Below, piece by piece: positions 1-10,266 of a stretch of DNA of 64,000 nucleotides. The notes under the pieces are model-generated. The model was not told the origin of the DNA and made no database searches. It saw only the letters and a program-made list of their open reading frames with translations. How positions within the stretch are numbered: position 1 is the stretch's first letter; each line of letters starts with the position of its first letter. The translations under genes and the position numbers were made by a program. Source of the stretch: Nemopilema nomurai (taxonomy: Eukaryota; Cnidaria; Scyphozoa; Rhizostomeae; Rhizostomatidae); assembly GCA_003864495.1 (NCBI GenBank), contig ML133458.1, forward strand, positions 1-64,000, written 5' to 3'.

Positions 1-2040
1 TTGCCCTTGTTCTGCTCTACAAGACTATGGTAGAAAAGAAGGTCGGAATTTTCCATCAGTTTTGACCAATTTTGCAAGGCTATAGCCTTGGCGTTTTGCG
101 TAAAACGGGGCAACTTCGAAAACACTCATATCTTGCAAAATACACGTCTAAAGCTGAACAAGTCACCAATAGGTTGCCCTTGTTCTGCTCTACAAGACTA
201 TGGTAGAAAAGAAGGTCGGAATTTTCCATCAGTTTTGACCAATTTTGCAAGGCTATAGCCTTGGCGTTTTGCGTAAAACGGGGCAACTTCGAAAACCACT
301 CATATCTTGCAAAATACACGTCTAAGCTGAACAAATGCACCAATAGGTTGCCCTTGTTCTGCTCTACAAGACTATGGTAGAAAAGAAGGTCGGAATTTTC
401 CATCAGTTTTGACCAATTTTGCAAGGCTATAGCCTTGGCGTTTTGCGTACAAACGGGGCAACTTCGAAAACCACTCATATCTTGCAAAATACACGTCTAA
501 AGCTGAACCAAATCACCAATAGGTTGCCCTTGTTCTGCTCTACAAGACTATGGTAGAAAAGAAGGTCGGAATTTTCCATCAGTTTTGACCAATTTTGCAA
601 GGCTATAGCCTTGGCGTTTTGCGTAAAACGGGGCAACTTCGAAAACCACTCATATCTTGCAAAATACACGTCTAAAGCTGAACAAGTCGCACCAATAGGT
701 TGCCCTTGTTCTGCTCTACAAGACTATGGTAGAAAAGAAGGTCGGAATTTTCCATCAGTTTTGACCAATTTTGCAAGGCTATAGCCTTGGCGTTTTGCGT
801 AAAACGGGGCAACTTCGAAAACCACTCATATCTTGCAAAATACACGTCTAAAGCTGAACAAGTGCACCAATAGGTTGCCCTTGTTCTGCTCTACAAGACT
901 ATGGTAGAAAAGAAGGTCGGAATTTTCCATCAGTTTTGACCAATTTTGCAAGGCTATAGCCTTGGCGTTTTGCGTAAAACGGGGCAACTTCGAAAACCAC
1001 TCATATCTTGCAAAATACACGTCTAAAGCTGAACAAATCACCAATAGGTTGCCCTTGTTCTGCTCTACAAGACTATGGTAGAAAAGAAGGTCGGAATTTT
1101 CCATCAGTTTTGACCAATTTTGCAAGGCTATAGCCTTGGCGTTTTGCGTAAACGGGGCAACTTCGAAAACCACTCATATCTTGCAAAATACACGTCTAAA
1201 GCTGAACAAGTGCACCAATAGGTTGCCCTTGTTCTGCTCTACAAGACTATGGTAGAAAAGAAGGTCGGAATTTTCCATCAGTTTTGACCAATTTTGCAAG
1301 GCTATAGCCTTGGCGTTTTGCGTAAAACGGGGCAACTTCGAAAACCACTCATATCTTGCAAAATACACGTCTAAAGCTGAACCAAGTGCACCAATAGGTT
1401 GCCCTTGTTCTGCTCTACAAGACTATGGTAGAAAAGAGGTCGGAATTTTCCATCAGTTTTGACCAATTTTGCAAGGCTATAGCCTTGGCGTTTTGCGTAA
1501 AACGGGGCAACTTCGAAAACCACTCATATCTTGCAAAATACACGTCTAAAGCTGAACAAATGCACCAATAGGTTGCCCTTGTTCTGCTCTACAAGACTAT
1601 GGTAGAAAAGAAGGTCGGAATTTTCCATCAGTTTTGACCAATTTTGCAAGGCTATAGCCTTGGCGTTTTGCGTAAAACGGGGCAACTTCGAAAACCACTC
1701 ATATCTTGCAAAATACACGTCTAAAACTGAACAAGTGCACCAATAGGTTGCCCTTGTTCTGCTTACAAGACTATGGTAGAAAAGAAGGTCGGAATTTTCC
1801 ATCAGTTTTGACCAATTTTGCAAGGCTATAGCCTTGGCGTTTTGCGTAAAACGGGGCAACTTCAAAAACCACTCATATCTTGCAGAATACACGTCTAAAA
1901 CCTGAACAAATCGCAACAATAGGTTGCCCTTGTTCTGCTCTACCAGACTATAGTAGAAAAGAAGGTCGGAATTTTCCATCAGTTTTGACCAATTTTGCAA
2001 GGCGTTTTGCGTAAAGCGGGTCAACTTCGAAAACCACTTC
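1..2040. repeat. ~175-bp tandem satellite array (about 12 copies, truncated at left edge)
   Basis: Twelve head-to-tail copies begin at 1, 174, 348, 524, 700, 875, 1049, 1223, 1399, 1573, 1748 and 1924, giving a period of 173-176 bp. Copies differ by a few substitutions and one-base indels; the last copy or two (after about 1860) are clearly more diverged and the final one loses a segment around 2003. Each regular copy carries a perfect 14-bp palindrome, AAGGCTATAGCCTT (first at 76-89). Copies are partly open on the minus strand, but frame changes with every 173/175/176-bp unit, so I treat this as non-coding satellite. The array probably continues left of the window. Confidence 0.97.
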
Positions 2041-2350
2041 TACCTTGCTAAATACACATCTAAGAGCTAAACTAGTAAACTTTTATAACCTTTAAACCTT
2101 GATAAGTCTGGAAAAAGGACTCGTATGAGGATGCTGTTTCCACTAAAGAAGTCCCCTTGTTATGGTCCTGATCTCTGTTGTATATTTAGAAAACATAAAA
2201 ATCGGTCGAAAATTGTTATCTTTACAAGTCTATAACCTTATTGTTTTGCGTATAAACGTTTATAGCCTTTAATCCTTCATAACTCTGGAAAACAGCTGGT
2301 ATGCGGATGTGGTTTGCACTAGAGTAGTTTCCTTGTTATGGTCTTGCGAT
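2041..2350 (+). repeat. Two decayed units of the same ~176-bp repeat family, forward orientation
   Basis: The block CCTTGTTATGG recurs at 2155 and 2331, a spacing of 176 bp, matching the period of the array at 1-2040. Block order also matches the array unit: a CCCTTGTT start, a GTCGAAAA-like middle, then ACAAGTCTATAACCTT followed by GTTTTGCGTA. Identity to the array consensus is much lower than among array copies, so these look like old units at the array edge. Confidence 0.75.
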
Positions 2351-3232
2351 GTTAAGCGATGAAATTCGAAAAATAATTTTGAACAAAAATCAACCTTTCA
2401 CAAGGCAATCAAATCACCTTTTTGGTATAAAAGACTTCTATTTGAATATATAGAAAGCATTTCAGAAGTAGTACTAGTTATGTATAAAAGCATTTTTGCT
2501 AGGTTTTTAAGCTAGAATGAACCTTATGTAGCGTGAAATTTCAAGTCTTTTTTAATGTAGTTTCAACATAAACTAAACAGAGAGGAGCAGCAAAGTAAAC
2601 CAACGAAATTTTTGATAGGTTTAGAGGTCACTAAAATATTGTTCTTTAAATATTTTAGTTTATCAAGTATCGTCTCGCGACATAACAGGTGTAAATGCTC
2701 ACCTGCGAAGGAGCGTGACGGAACCTTGTTATCAAAAGGAGATTCCGCTTGTTATGTTTTTGTCACGGGGATTTGAGTTTCGAAATCTGTGTTGCTTTGT
2801 GGATGGAAAGCGAAATGAATTGAAGTCTATAAAGCAAATCGGGTGATCATCAAAGTATATTGGGGCAAAACAGAAGATCAATATGACATCTCGCAGCACT
2901 GTGAAGTAAGTTCCCCTTTTTATTGCCATTTCGCACCGTAGTACCATTGTAGAATCACATGACAACTTTTCAGATCGTACAAATCTTCATATTTTTATTT
3001 GTTTGTATGCCCTTTGTTAATTTTTCAATGAAAATTTGGTTTAACTTTGTAAATTCTCGGTGAACAGTAGCCAATATTCCACCATAATATAGATGCCTAC
3101 CTGTTTTGCATTTAGGGAGCAAACCCAGATATCCTGATGCTGCAGACAGTGTTTAAGTAGCATGATCTAACAGAGAGTCGAGAGAAGGCCTTAAAAGGTC
3201 AACGTTTTAAAACTTTACTATGTGGCACTAAC

Positions 3233-3912
3233 TACACGCTTTTTTATAAGGAACCTACCTCAAGGCCTAGTTCCAAAAGTTCCTTAAAAGTTCCCTAAGT
3301 TCTCACTTTCGGCTGTTTTGCCAGAGTTATGAAAGTTTAAAGACTATGAAAGTTTACACGCAAAACACTAAGGCTATAGACTTGTAAAGATGACAATTTT
3401 CGACCGATTTTTATGTTTTCTAAATATGCAAGAGAGACAAAGACCATCACAAGGGGACTACTTTAGTGGTTTGTCCTCATACGAGCTGTTTTGCCAGAGT
3501 TATGAAAGTTTAAAGACTATGAAAGTTAACACGTAAAACACTAAGGTTATAGACTTGTAAAGATGACAATTTTCGACCGATTTTTATGTTTTTTTAATAT
3601 GCAATTGAGATCAGGACCATAACAAGGGGACTACAATAAGCCTTGACTCTTAATAGAGAAAGGGGTGAGACAGCATATGCGGAAGCCACTCAATGAAGCA
3701 CTTGACACACAAATAGCAAACAATCTATGCGAGTATTGACTGCAAATGAATGGAACCAGCTTTTTAGTTCTTGATGCTTGCTGATATAAAACTTTTTCAA
3801 ATCGAAAAGTTCCTTAGTGATTTCGTTTTTAGTAGTATAAGTTCTTTAAATGTTTCAGCCTTACTACATGTAGGTTCCTTATAAAGTGGTTCCTTATAAA
3901 AGAAAGCGTGTA
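3233..3912. mobile_element. Non-autonomous terminal-inverted-repeat element around the inverted satellite units
   Basis: The left end starts TACACGCTTTTTTATAAGG at 3233 and continues GAACCTAC. The right end, read in reverse complement from 3912, starts TACACGCTTTCTTTTATAAG and also reaches GGAACC, with the GGTTCCTTATAAA block duplicated (3873-3900). The termini therefore match for about 25 bp with small gaps. No transposase reading frame is present. A target-site duplication is not obvious, so the exact ends are uncertain. It lies just upstream of the first visible PPT2 exon and carries the inverted satellite units inside. Confidence 0.6.
3300..3640 (-). repeat. Two decayed ~172-bp units in inverted orientation to those at 2041-2350
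   Basis: GCTGTTTTGCC begins at 3312 and again at 3484, a 172-bp period. The sequence reads as the reverse complement of the 2100-2340 units: it contains AAGGCTATAGACTTGTAAAG, GACAATTTTCGACCGA and CCATAACAAGGGGACT, which match the forward units backwards. The two pairs thus form an inverted repeat around a ~950-bp spacer (2351-3299). No convincing coding region is visible in the spacer. Confidence 0.8.
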
Positions 3913-3982
3913 AATGATAACTAAATGTTAAATAATTAAGTGTATGAATTGCCAATTTGTCTCACCAACTTTGTTTCCCTAG

Positions 3983-6900
3983 GTCAGAAATTGGATGGCT
4001 GAAATTGATAATCTTTGCTTTGGCAGTCCATGCTAGCAGGTGCTACAAACCTGTCATTCTTGTGCATGGAGTGAACAGCGATGGTGGGTCATTGCTAGAT
4101 CTTAAACATTACATACAGAGTGCAAGCCCAGGCACAAACGTCACCTCTCTGGACATTTATGACAAACTCCTAAGTTTTGTTCCATTGGATCACCAGCTGA
4201 AACCATTCATAGATAAAGTGAGACCAATTATGCAGGCAGCAGCCAATGGTGTCCATCTTATCTGCCATTCTCAAGGTATTTCTGTCATGTCTTTTGTTTG
4301 CCTTTTTGCTTCAATCACTTGTATTTATATTTGAATCATAGAAATAAGTGTAAAGACTGATAAAATATTTTATATGTTCTTTTGGGTTTGACATTTTTAT
4401 CTAATCAGTTAAGGTTGAGAGATTTTTGTTTGGGTCATACTCGCAAACCTGAAATTGAGAAAATCAGGTTTTTGTGAAAACAATAATTCAAATTTTATTC
4501 ACTGGTTCAACAATGAATAAAAACAATTAATTACTTTTCATAGCTTCTGTGCTAATGTTTTGTTTTGCCTACTGTTTAAATTTTTTGATCAAGACAATAT
4601 GGTGTCTATACAACCGATTGCCTTTTAGTCATTGTTTGACTTCTTGAACCCCAGAAAATGTTCTCTTCTATGCAAAAAATGCCCATTTGTCAGCCAATTA
4701 GTAGTTTATAAGTATTCTAGATATCAAAGTTGAACTAATGAAGATTAATTCTCACCATCCTTCGTAAAGTTATTGATGCAGTTCTGGCAGATATGTACAT
4801 GTTGTGGTTTATGGACTAAGTTCGGACTAAGACGGTTCTAAGTTGCTACTTCAGTTTTCACATTTATGGTGAACATTGGGAAATGGGTAATGCCCAGTGA
4901 CATTTATTCAGCTTGGTGCATAGTTGATTTCAGTTTTATAAACTTACATATAAAAAAGTTGAACATTTTAAAGACTGATTGCAGTTGTTCATCCAGGAAA
5001 ACTATCAATGATTCAGTGATGGTTATGTATGGTGATGTCTTATGTATTCCACAGGTGGATTGGTATGCAGAGGTATCATTGAAAAGATGCAGGACCATAA
5101 CGTTGATACTCTGATCACTCTTAGTTCACCATTGCTGGGCCAGTTTGGTAGTAAGTATTTTTATTAGTTTTGTGCAAGGATTTAAGAAAAACTGGAAATA
5201 ATCCTTTGTTTGGGATTATTTAACACCAGGGTTCATCTAGAAAGTACCTTTGAAATAAATCCTTTGAGTTTTGACTGCCAGCATCTACTCATCTAAGTAT
5301 TTCTGATTCTAACAGCTTGACTTTTTGAATCAAAAAGTTTGATGTCTCTTATAAGCTTTAGATTGTTGTAATTTAGTATTGATAAAGAAAATTAAAAGAA
5401 TCAAAGAGATTGTATAGTCAAAAGTTGCAAATGAAATTTTATTTGTTTAGGTTTGAACTTATATTTGTTTCACAAATATATGTATACCCTTCCATTGGAC
5501 AATGTTGGGACATCTTTTCAGGAAATAATATTTGAACAACATTTATTTTAATATTTTGGTCATTTTTTCTGCTTTTTTGTACTGTTTCATTTGCAAATCA
5601 TGATAGAAGGTCTTTCTTTACAGTTTGTTCAAATTGATATGTATTGTATTTTTGTTCTTTGTTTTAGTACCTCCATCCTGGGAGAAGTGTTTGCCTTTGT
5701 TGCAAAACAAGACCAGAAATGAAGTTTCTAAGTAAACATCAATTATGGTTTAACAACAATGAAAGTCATGCTTTTTGTGAAAATGTTTGACTTCCGTGAA
5801 ATTTTTGGCACACATTATTGTCACCTGCATCATTTTGATTCCTGGCCTTTCAGTTAAAAGCCCACCATTTAATCATCTACCAACACGGGGCTCGAAATAA
5901 GCATCAAATTTTTCGCGGTCACCGTGACTGGCCATCTGAAAGTTTGTGAGGTCACAAGCATAATTTGGGAGGTCATTTCAGGCAGCAAATTTCTTGAAAA
6001 GCAATCTGATCCAAAAGTTATGACATGGAAAGAGTATAACTGCATGGAAAAACTATTTTTATTAGAAAGTTTTTCGTTTGAAAACTGTTATTTGTCAATT
6101 GAAGTCAGTTAATTTCTGCGCGTAAAAATTACTTTGGATGAGAAATCTAAGGCGGTCATTTGTACCGCCATTGTTGAAAAGTAGGCGGTTAGAAAAGTAG
6201 ACCGGTGACCGCCGGTTATTTCGAGCCCTGCAGCAAGTGCTCTACTGTTTTGTTGAATACCGTGACCAATAGCTGTGGTGAAAATGTTTCTAAGTTTGCC
6301 TTTTTGTTTCTAGAATTCTCTATACAACGGTCTTCCAAGATATTTTGTCTGTGGCAAATTATTGGCGTGGTGAGTTTGATTATGATTATTGAAAGCTGAC
6401 TGACCCTAGATAGAACTTTTTCGGTATTCGGTTTTCAGTGCTCTACACTCACTCAAATGTGTGTTGCGACTGAAGCCCCATGTCGGAATCTTCCCCAACC
6501 GTAAATGGGCGTTAACGACCTCGACCGTATGAAACAGCGCGCTTATACCCAGATTCGTGTTCATAGTGCTCTTTACTGCTGTAAACTTTCATCTAATGTA
6601 CGTACCGTATTGTTTACAGGCTATACACAGAACGCCTCTGGCCTAGTCCGTAATTTTCATTCCAAACTATATTCAAAATCGGTCAAAAAGCACTAGATAT
6701 ATAGATACTTATAGATAAAACCATACCAACTGATATAAAAATGGTACTTACAGTACGTGTACGGTTGCAACCCAGTCGCACCAACCATTACCAAAGCCCT
6801 CCAAGAATGATGCTGTTCGCTGTATAAGAATGCTATTTTCTTGCATACCATTGGAAGTTCCCAGCAAGGTCCCAAGGGAAATATTGCATATGCAGTACGG

Positions 6901-8760
6901 AAGATTCTTGCCATTCATCATTCTCTTGAGACAAACCGTGGAAAGCAACATTAAAAATTGCATGAAAACTTCTCAACTCATTGTTTTATTTCTCAGTCGC
7001 CCCTATTTATATCCCTGTATATAATTTTTCAGGGGCTCCGTGCCTTCGCTCAGATTTATCCACATATCCGCCTCTTCAGAGATAGATAATACAATTCTGC
7101 ACAGAAGCTGGATCATTTTTAGACAGCTTGAAGTTATATTTTTGAATAAGTCATATCTGCATCTTCAAATAGTGGTAGTCTACGCTCTTCACAACTTTGA
7201 AGTCTTTATTTCATTCCCCTCCCCCTCTTCCAGCTATAAATGCTTATTATGTCTTGACGATTGTGGCGAATGTAACAAGTACCGTGCCCAGGATATTTTT
7301 CGCTGAACATTGCCTTAAAAATCGTTTGAATGCAGGTGTCTTTGTTCCTTTTTTGCTTTATTTCTTTCTTTGTTTGTGTTGATGCTTCGAACCTTTTTAG
7401 ATCCACGGCCGGAATACTTTCAAAGATTTGAGAATATCTGCAGATACTTGCCGTTGCTGGACAACAACCCTAATGCTTCGAAATATGACCCAAACGGTAT
7501 TTAGTTTTTTTCTATTTTTTGGTTGCATTCTGCATCTTCGGCTCTGAAGTTAGAGAAAGGTAATGAATGCCTTACCTCAAGAAAGGGGCTAGCAATGTAC
7601 GCTATTAAAGCCCTTGAAAATTAAGGCTTTGCTTATTATCTTAAAAAGTATGAAACTTCAGAATCGAAATCAATATGGACATTTGTTATAGAATATTCCT
7701 AAAAAAGAAAATTGGTCATAGTTTATCTTATTTTTGGAGGTCCTTTGAGAATGGCCCAACTTCTTTACGTCAATATTGCCGCCCTGACTTTGGGGGTGGA
7801 TAGAATGAATCAAGGTCGAAGTGAGGGGAAGTGGGTTATTGGAGACTCACTCTTTGAGATGAAGCTACGAGCCATTTTTATAACATTTACAAGAGCACTT
7901 AATGAAGAGTTTTGATTCTGATTCTCAATTTGATTACAAAGCTGCGATGATTCAGAAGAAGAATTTCTTGAGAATCCAAAGACTGGTAGCCCTTGGAGGA
8001 CCAGACGATGGCGTCATAAACCCCTGGCAGTCAAGGTATCGCAAAGGAACTATTTCTGTGTCTACCCTCAAACAAAACTTCAGCATGGCCCATCAAACGG
8101 TCAACACATTAGCAATTTAGTAAATTGCTCTTAATATTCAATATAATACACTGTTTTTCAAAACCAACTAACAGTAACAGCTGCTCCTCCTAAAAAACAA
8201 GATGTTGTTCTTTGTTTGTGCCAAAAGATTGCCTCACATGGAGAAAGTGCTTGATCATCTTATGTCACGCTTTTTAAGAGGTTAATTATACTGTTCGTAA
8301 GGAGTTCAACCTGTTTTAAACGAAAATTATTCGATAAGACTAACTTGGTATCAATTCAACTACAGCATATTTGCATATTTGGACGAAGACGCCGAAAATA
8401 TTGTGCCAATGGAGAAGCAGCGAGTGAGTTTCAGTTGCCTCAAATTCCTTTATTTTTCTGTTTACTATTTCAATTTTCACACCTAACTTGTTAAGAAAAT
8501 TTAAATTGAATGACATTAAAATAGATTTAATGATCATATCCAGCGATTTTGTGAACATTTAGTCTAAAACCACTTCAGAAGCCTTTTAGTAATTGTCGCT
8601 GCTACCGTCCGTTTAGGCCTACGAAGAAGATTGGTTTGGACTCCGTTCCCTGGATAAGCGAGGAGGCCTTATCCGGTATCAAGTTCCCAAAATCAAACAC
8701 GAAGAGTGGCACCGAAACAAGATGGTCTTTGACAAGTTTATCAACAAGTGGCTGAGTTGA
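3983..8760 (+). CDS. PPT2: Palmitoyl-protein thioesterase 2-like (5' exon missing)
   Basis: A lysosomal acyl thioesterase of the alpha/beta-hydrolase fold. Exons: 3983-4275, 5055-5150, 5668-5731, 6314-6369, 7401-7496, 7942-8035, 8366-8423, 8617-8760; all phases agree and all donors are GT. The first visible exon opens in a hydrophobic signal-like stretch ([13 protein letters not shown]) followed by [12 protein letters not shown]. Catalytic features: nucleophile serine in [12 protein letters not shown] (split by the first intron), aspartate region in [15 protein letters not shown], and a histidine candidate in PKIKHEEWH. The ending NKWLS matches the family C-terminus. The visible exons encode about 300 residues, close to the usual ~300, so only a few N-terminal residues are absent. 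The start codon is not in frame here: an acceptor (CCCTAG at 3977-3982) shows that a 5' exon lies further upstream. PPT2 rather than PPT1 from the GGPDDGVI and WQS motifs. Confidence 0.93.
5886..6230. mobile_element. ~345-bp MITE-like element in a PPT2 intron
   Basis: GGGCTCGAAATAA at 5888-5900 is the perfect reverse complement of TTATTTCGAGCCC at 6216-6228. A second inner pair, CGGTCACCG near 5918 and CGGTGACCG near 6203, extends the inverted ends. The right terminus ends CGAGCCCTG, resembling the CAGGG-type ends of hAT elements, but the flanking 8-mers do not match clearly, so superfamily is a guess. There is no coding capacity. It lies in the intron between PPT2 exons 5668-5731 and 6314-6369, ending 84 bp before the acceptor. 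Confidence 0.75.
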
Positions 8761-10266
8761 CTCTGAATGTTTTCTACTCTAGCGGTTCTTGTGTTAATAA
8801 CTACAGTTTTTAATTTCTATAATAGTACTGCACGGTAGTATTTTATGATAAAGAAGAATTTGTGATAAATTTCACTGTTATACAGAAGGTTAGTTAAAAA
8901 TTTTAAAAGCAGACAATTAAAACAGTACGTGAGCGTTTGGTCGTATCACTTCCAAGTGTATCAAATTTCATTAAAGTATTTCTTTTTCTCTGCTGGTCCT
9001 GATACCTAAGGTTGATGCACTGATAAGAAAAGTTGTATGTTTCGAACCATTTTGCCTTTTCAAAACAATTGATAGACTGTATACATAGAATTCTAAGAAT
9101 TTTCTCGCAGATTTATAAACCAAGAAACAACGACTCAATTAACATTAGTACATTTGAAAGAGACTGTTAACGCAAGTTAGCGTTTATTTTGTAGTAGCCT
9201 TTTAGGGGACAGCCATTTGAACAAACTTCTACTTTTTGCGAACCCTTCCCTTCTACATTTGTTCCAACTGTAACAATTACACGGAGAAGTGGAACCATAA
9301 TTTGGCACTGACTACTTCTTTTATATACTCATTCTAATTTTCTACTCCCGTATTAAACACTTTTGCCTCCTGTAACAAATGTATATATATTTGTAATTGT
9401 CCGGTTTTTTGTACACTAGCACAATGATTATTTGTTAAGTAGTATCGATTCGAATTCCTTCATTGCCATCATCTAGAATTAGAGCAACTAGTATATTACC
9501 TATTAATGACATAATTTTGCTTGAAGTGAATTCTTTCGTCATTTTTGTAGCTGCAGTATTCTATTGAGCAAGCTTGACTGGTGTTCTGATTTTGCAATTA
9601 TAAATTCGATTTTGCAGATTATGGTGTTCAACAATACATTAAAGCATTTCAATTTTGCATCGGTTATTCGCTTGCTAGAAAATTTGCCTTCACATTAACA
9701 GTTTCGGGAAAATTATCGCTAAGATTTTCTAATAGGGGTCAGTGAACAAAACTTTAGTATAAGCATATAAAATTATGTTGTTCAATCGTGACAGAATCTA
9801 GAAAGTGTGTAGTTGTAGCATAATTTAGAAGGGTGGAAAAGACAGGCATCATTTTCCACATACAACCGTAAACATTGCGTTAAATGCTATACATAAACTT
9901 ATCGTAGCTGCGATTCTAAAATGCTACAATCTGCGAGGAAGTACAAATCAACAACAGATGATTGCTAACATGTTCAGTGGCAATATTATCGGCAAGAATT
10001 ATCGAGTCTTTCGAAATTTGTAGCATTCCAAAATCAGTTGAACTGCAATTGATAGTCTCCATTCAGCAATAGTCTGTTCGTTAGGCAAGCTCAGAAACTG
10101 AAACTTCTATAATACATAACAACGAAAGCTGTTTTGTGAAAGGGAAACTCACCACAAGCCTTCCCTTTGGCTGCTTTGTTAAATTAAATCCAGTAACATT
10201 TCAGAGAACTGTGTGATCTCATGGCATGCCAATTTGGCTCCTGTTTCGATTCCAGTGTCGTTTTTT
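8761..10266. other. Intergenic spacer, convergent PPT2 and RABEPK 3' ends
   Basis: AT-rich, with no open frame that resembles a protein. An ATTAAA near 8971 could serve PPT2 polyadenylation. I see no RNA gene or repeat. Confidence 0.6.

Noticed and set aside
80..2024. Minus-strand open frames of up to 166 residues with a repeated peptide
   Set aside because: They follow the satellite unit; frame is lost at each 173, 175 or 176-bp copy and no start or splice logic exists.
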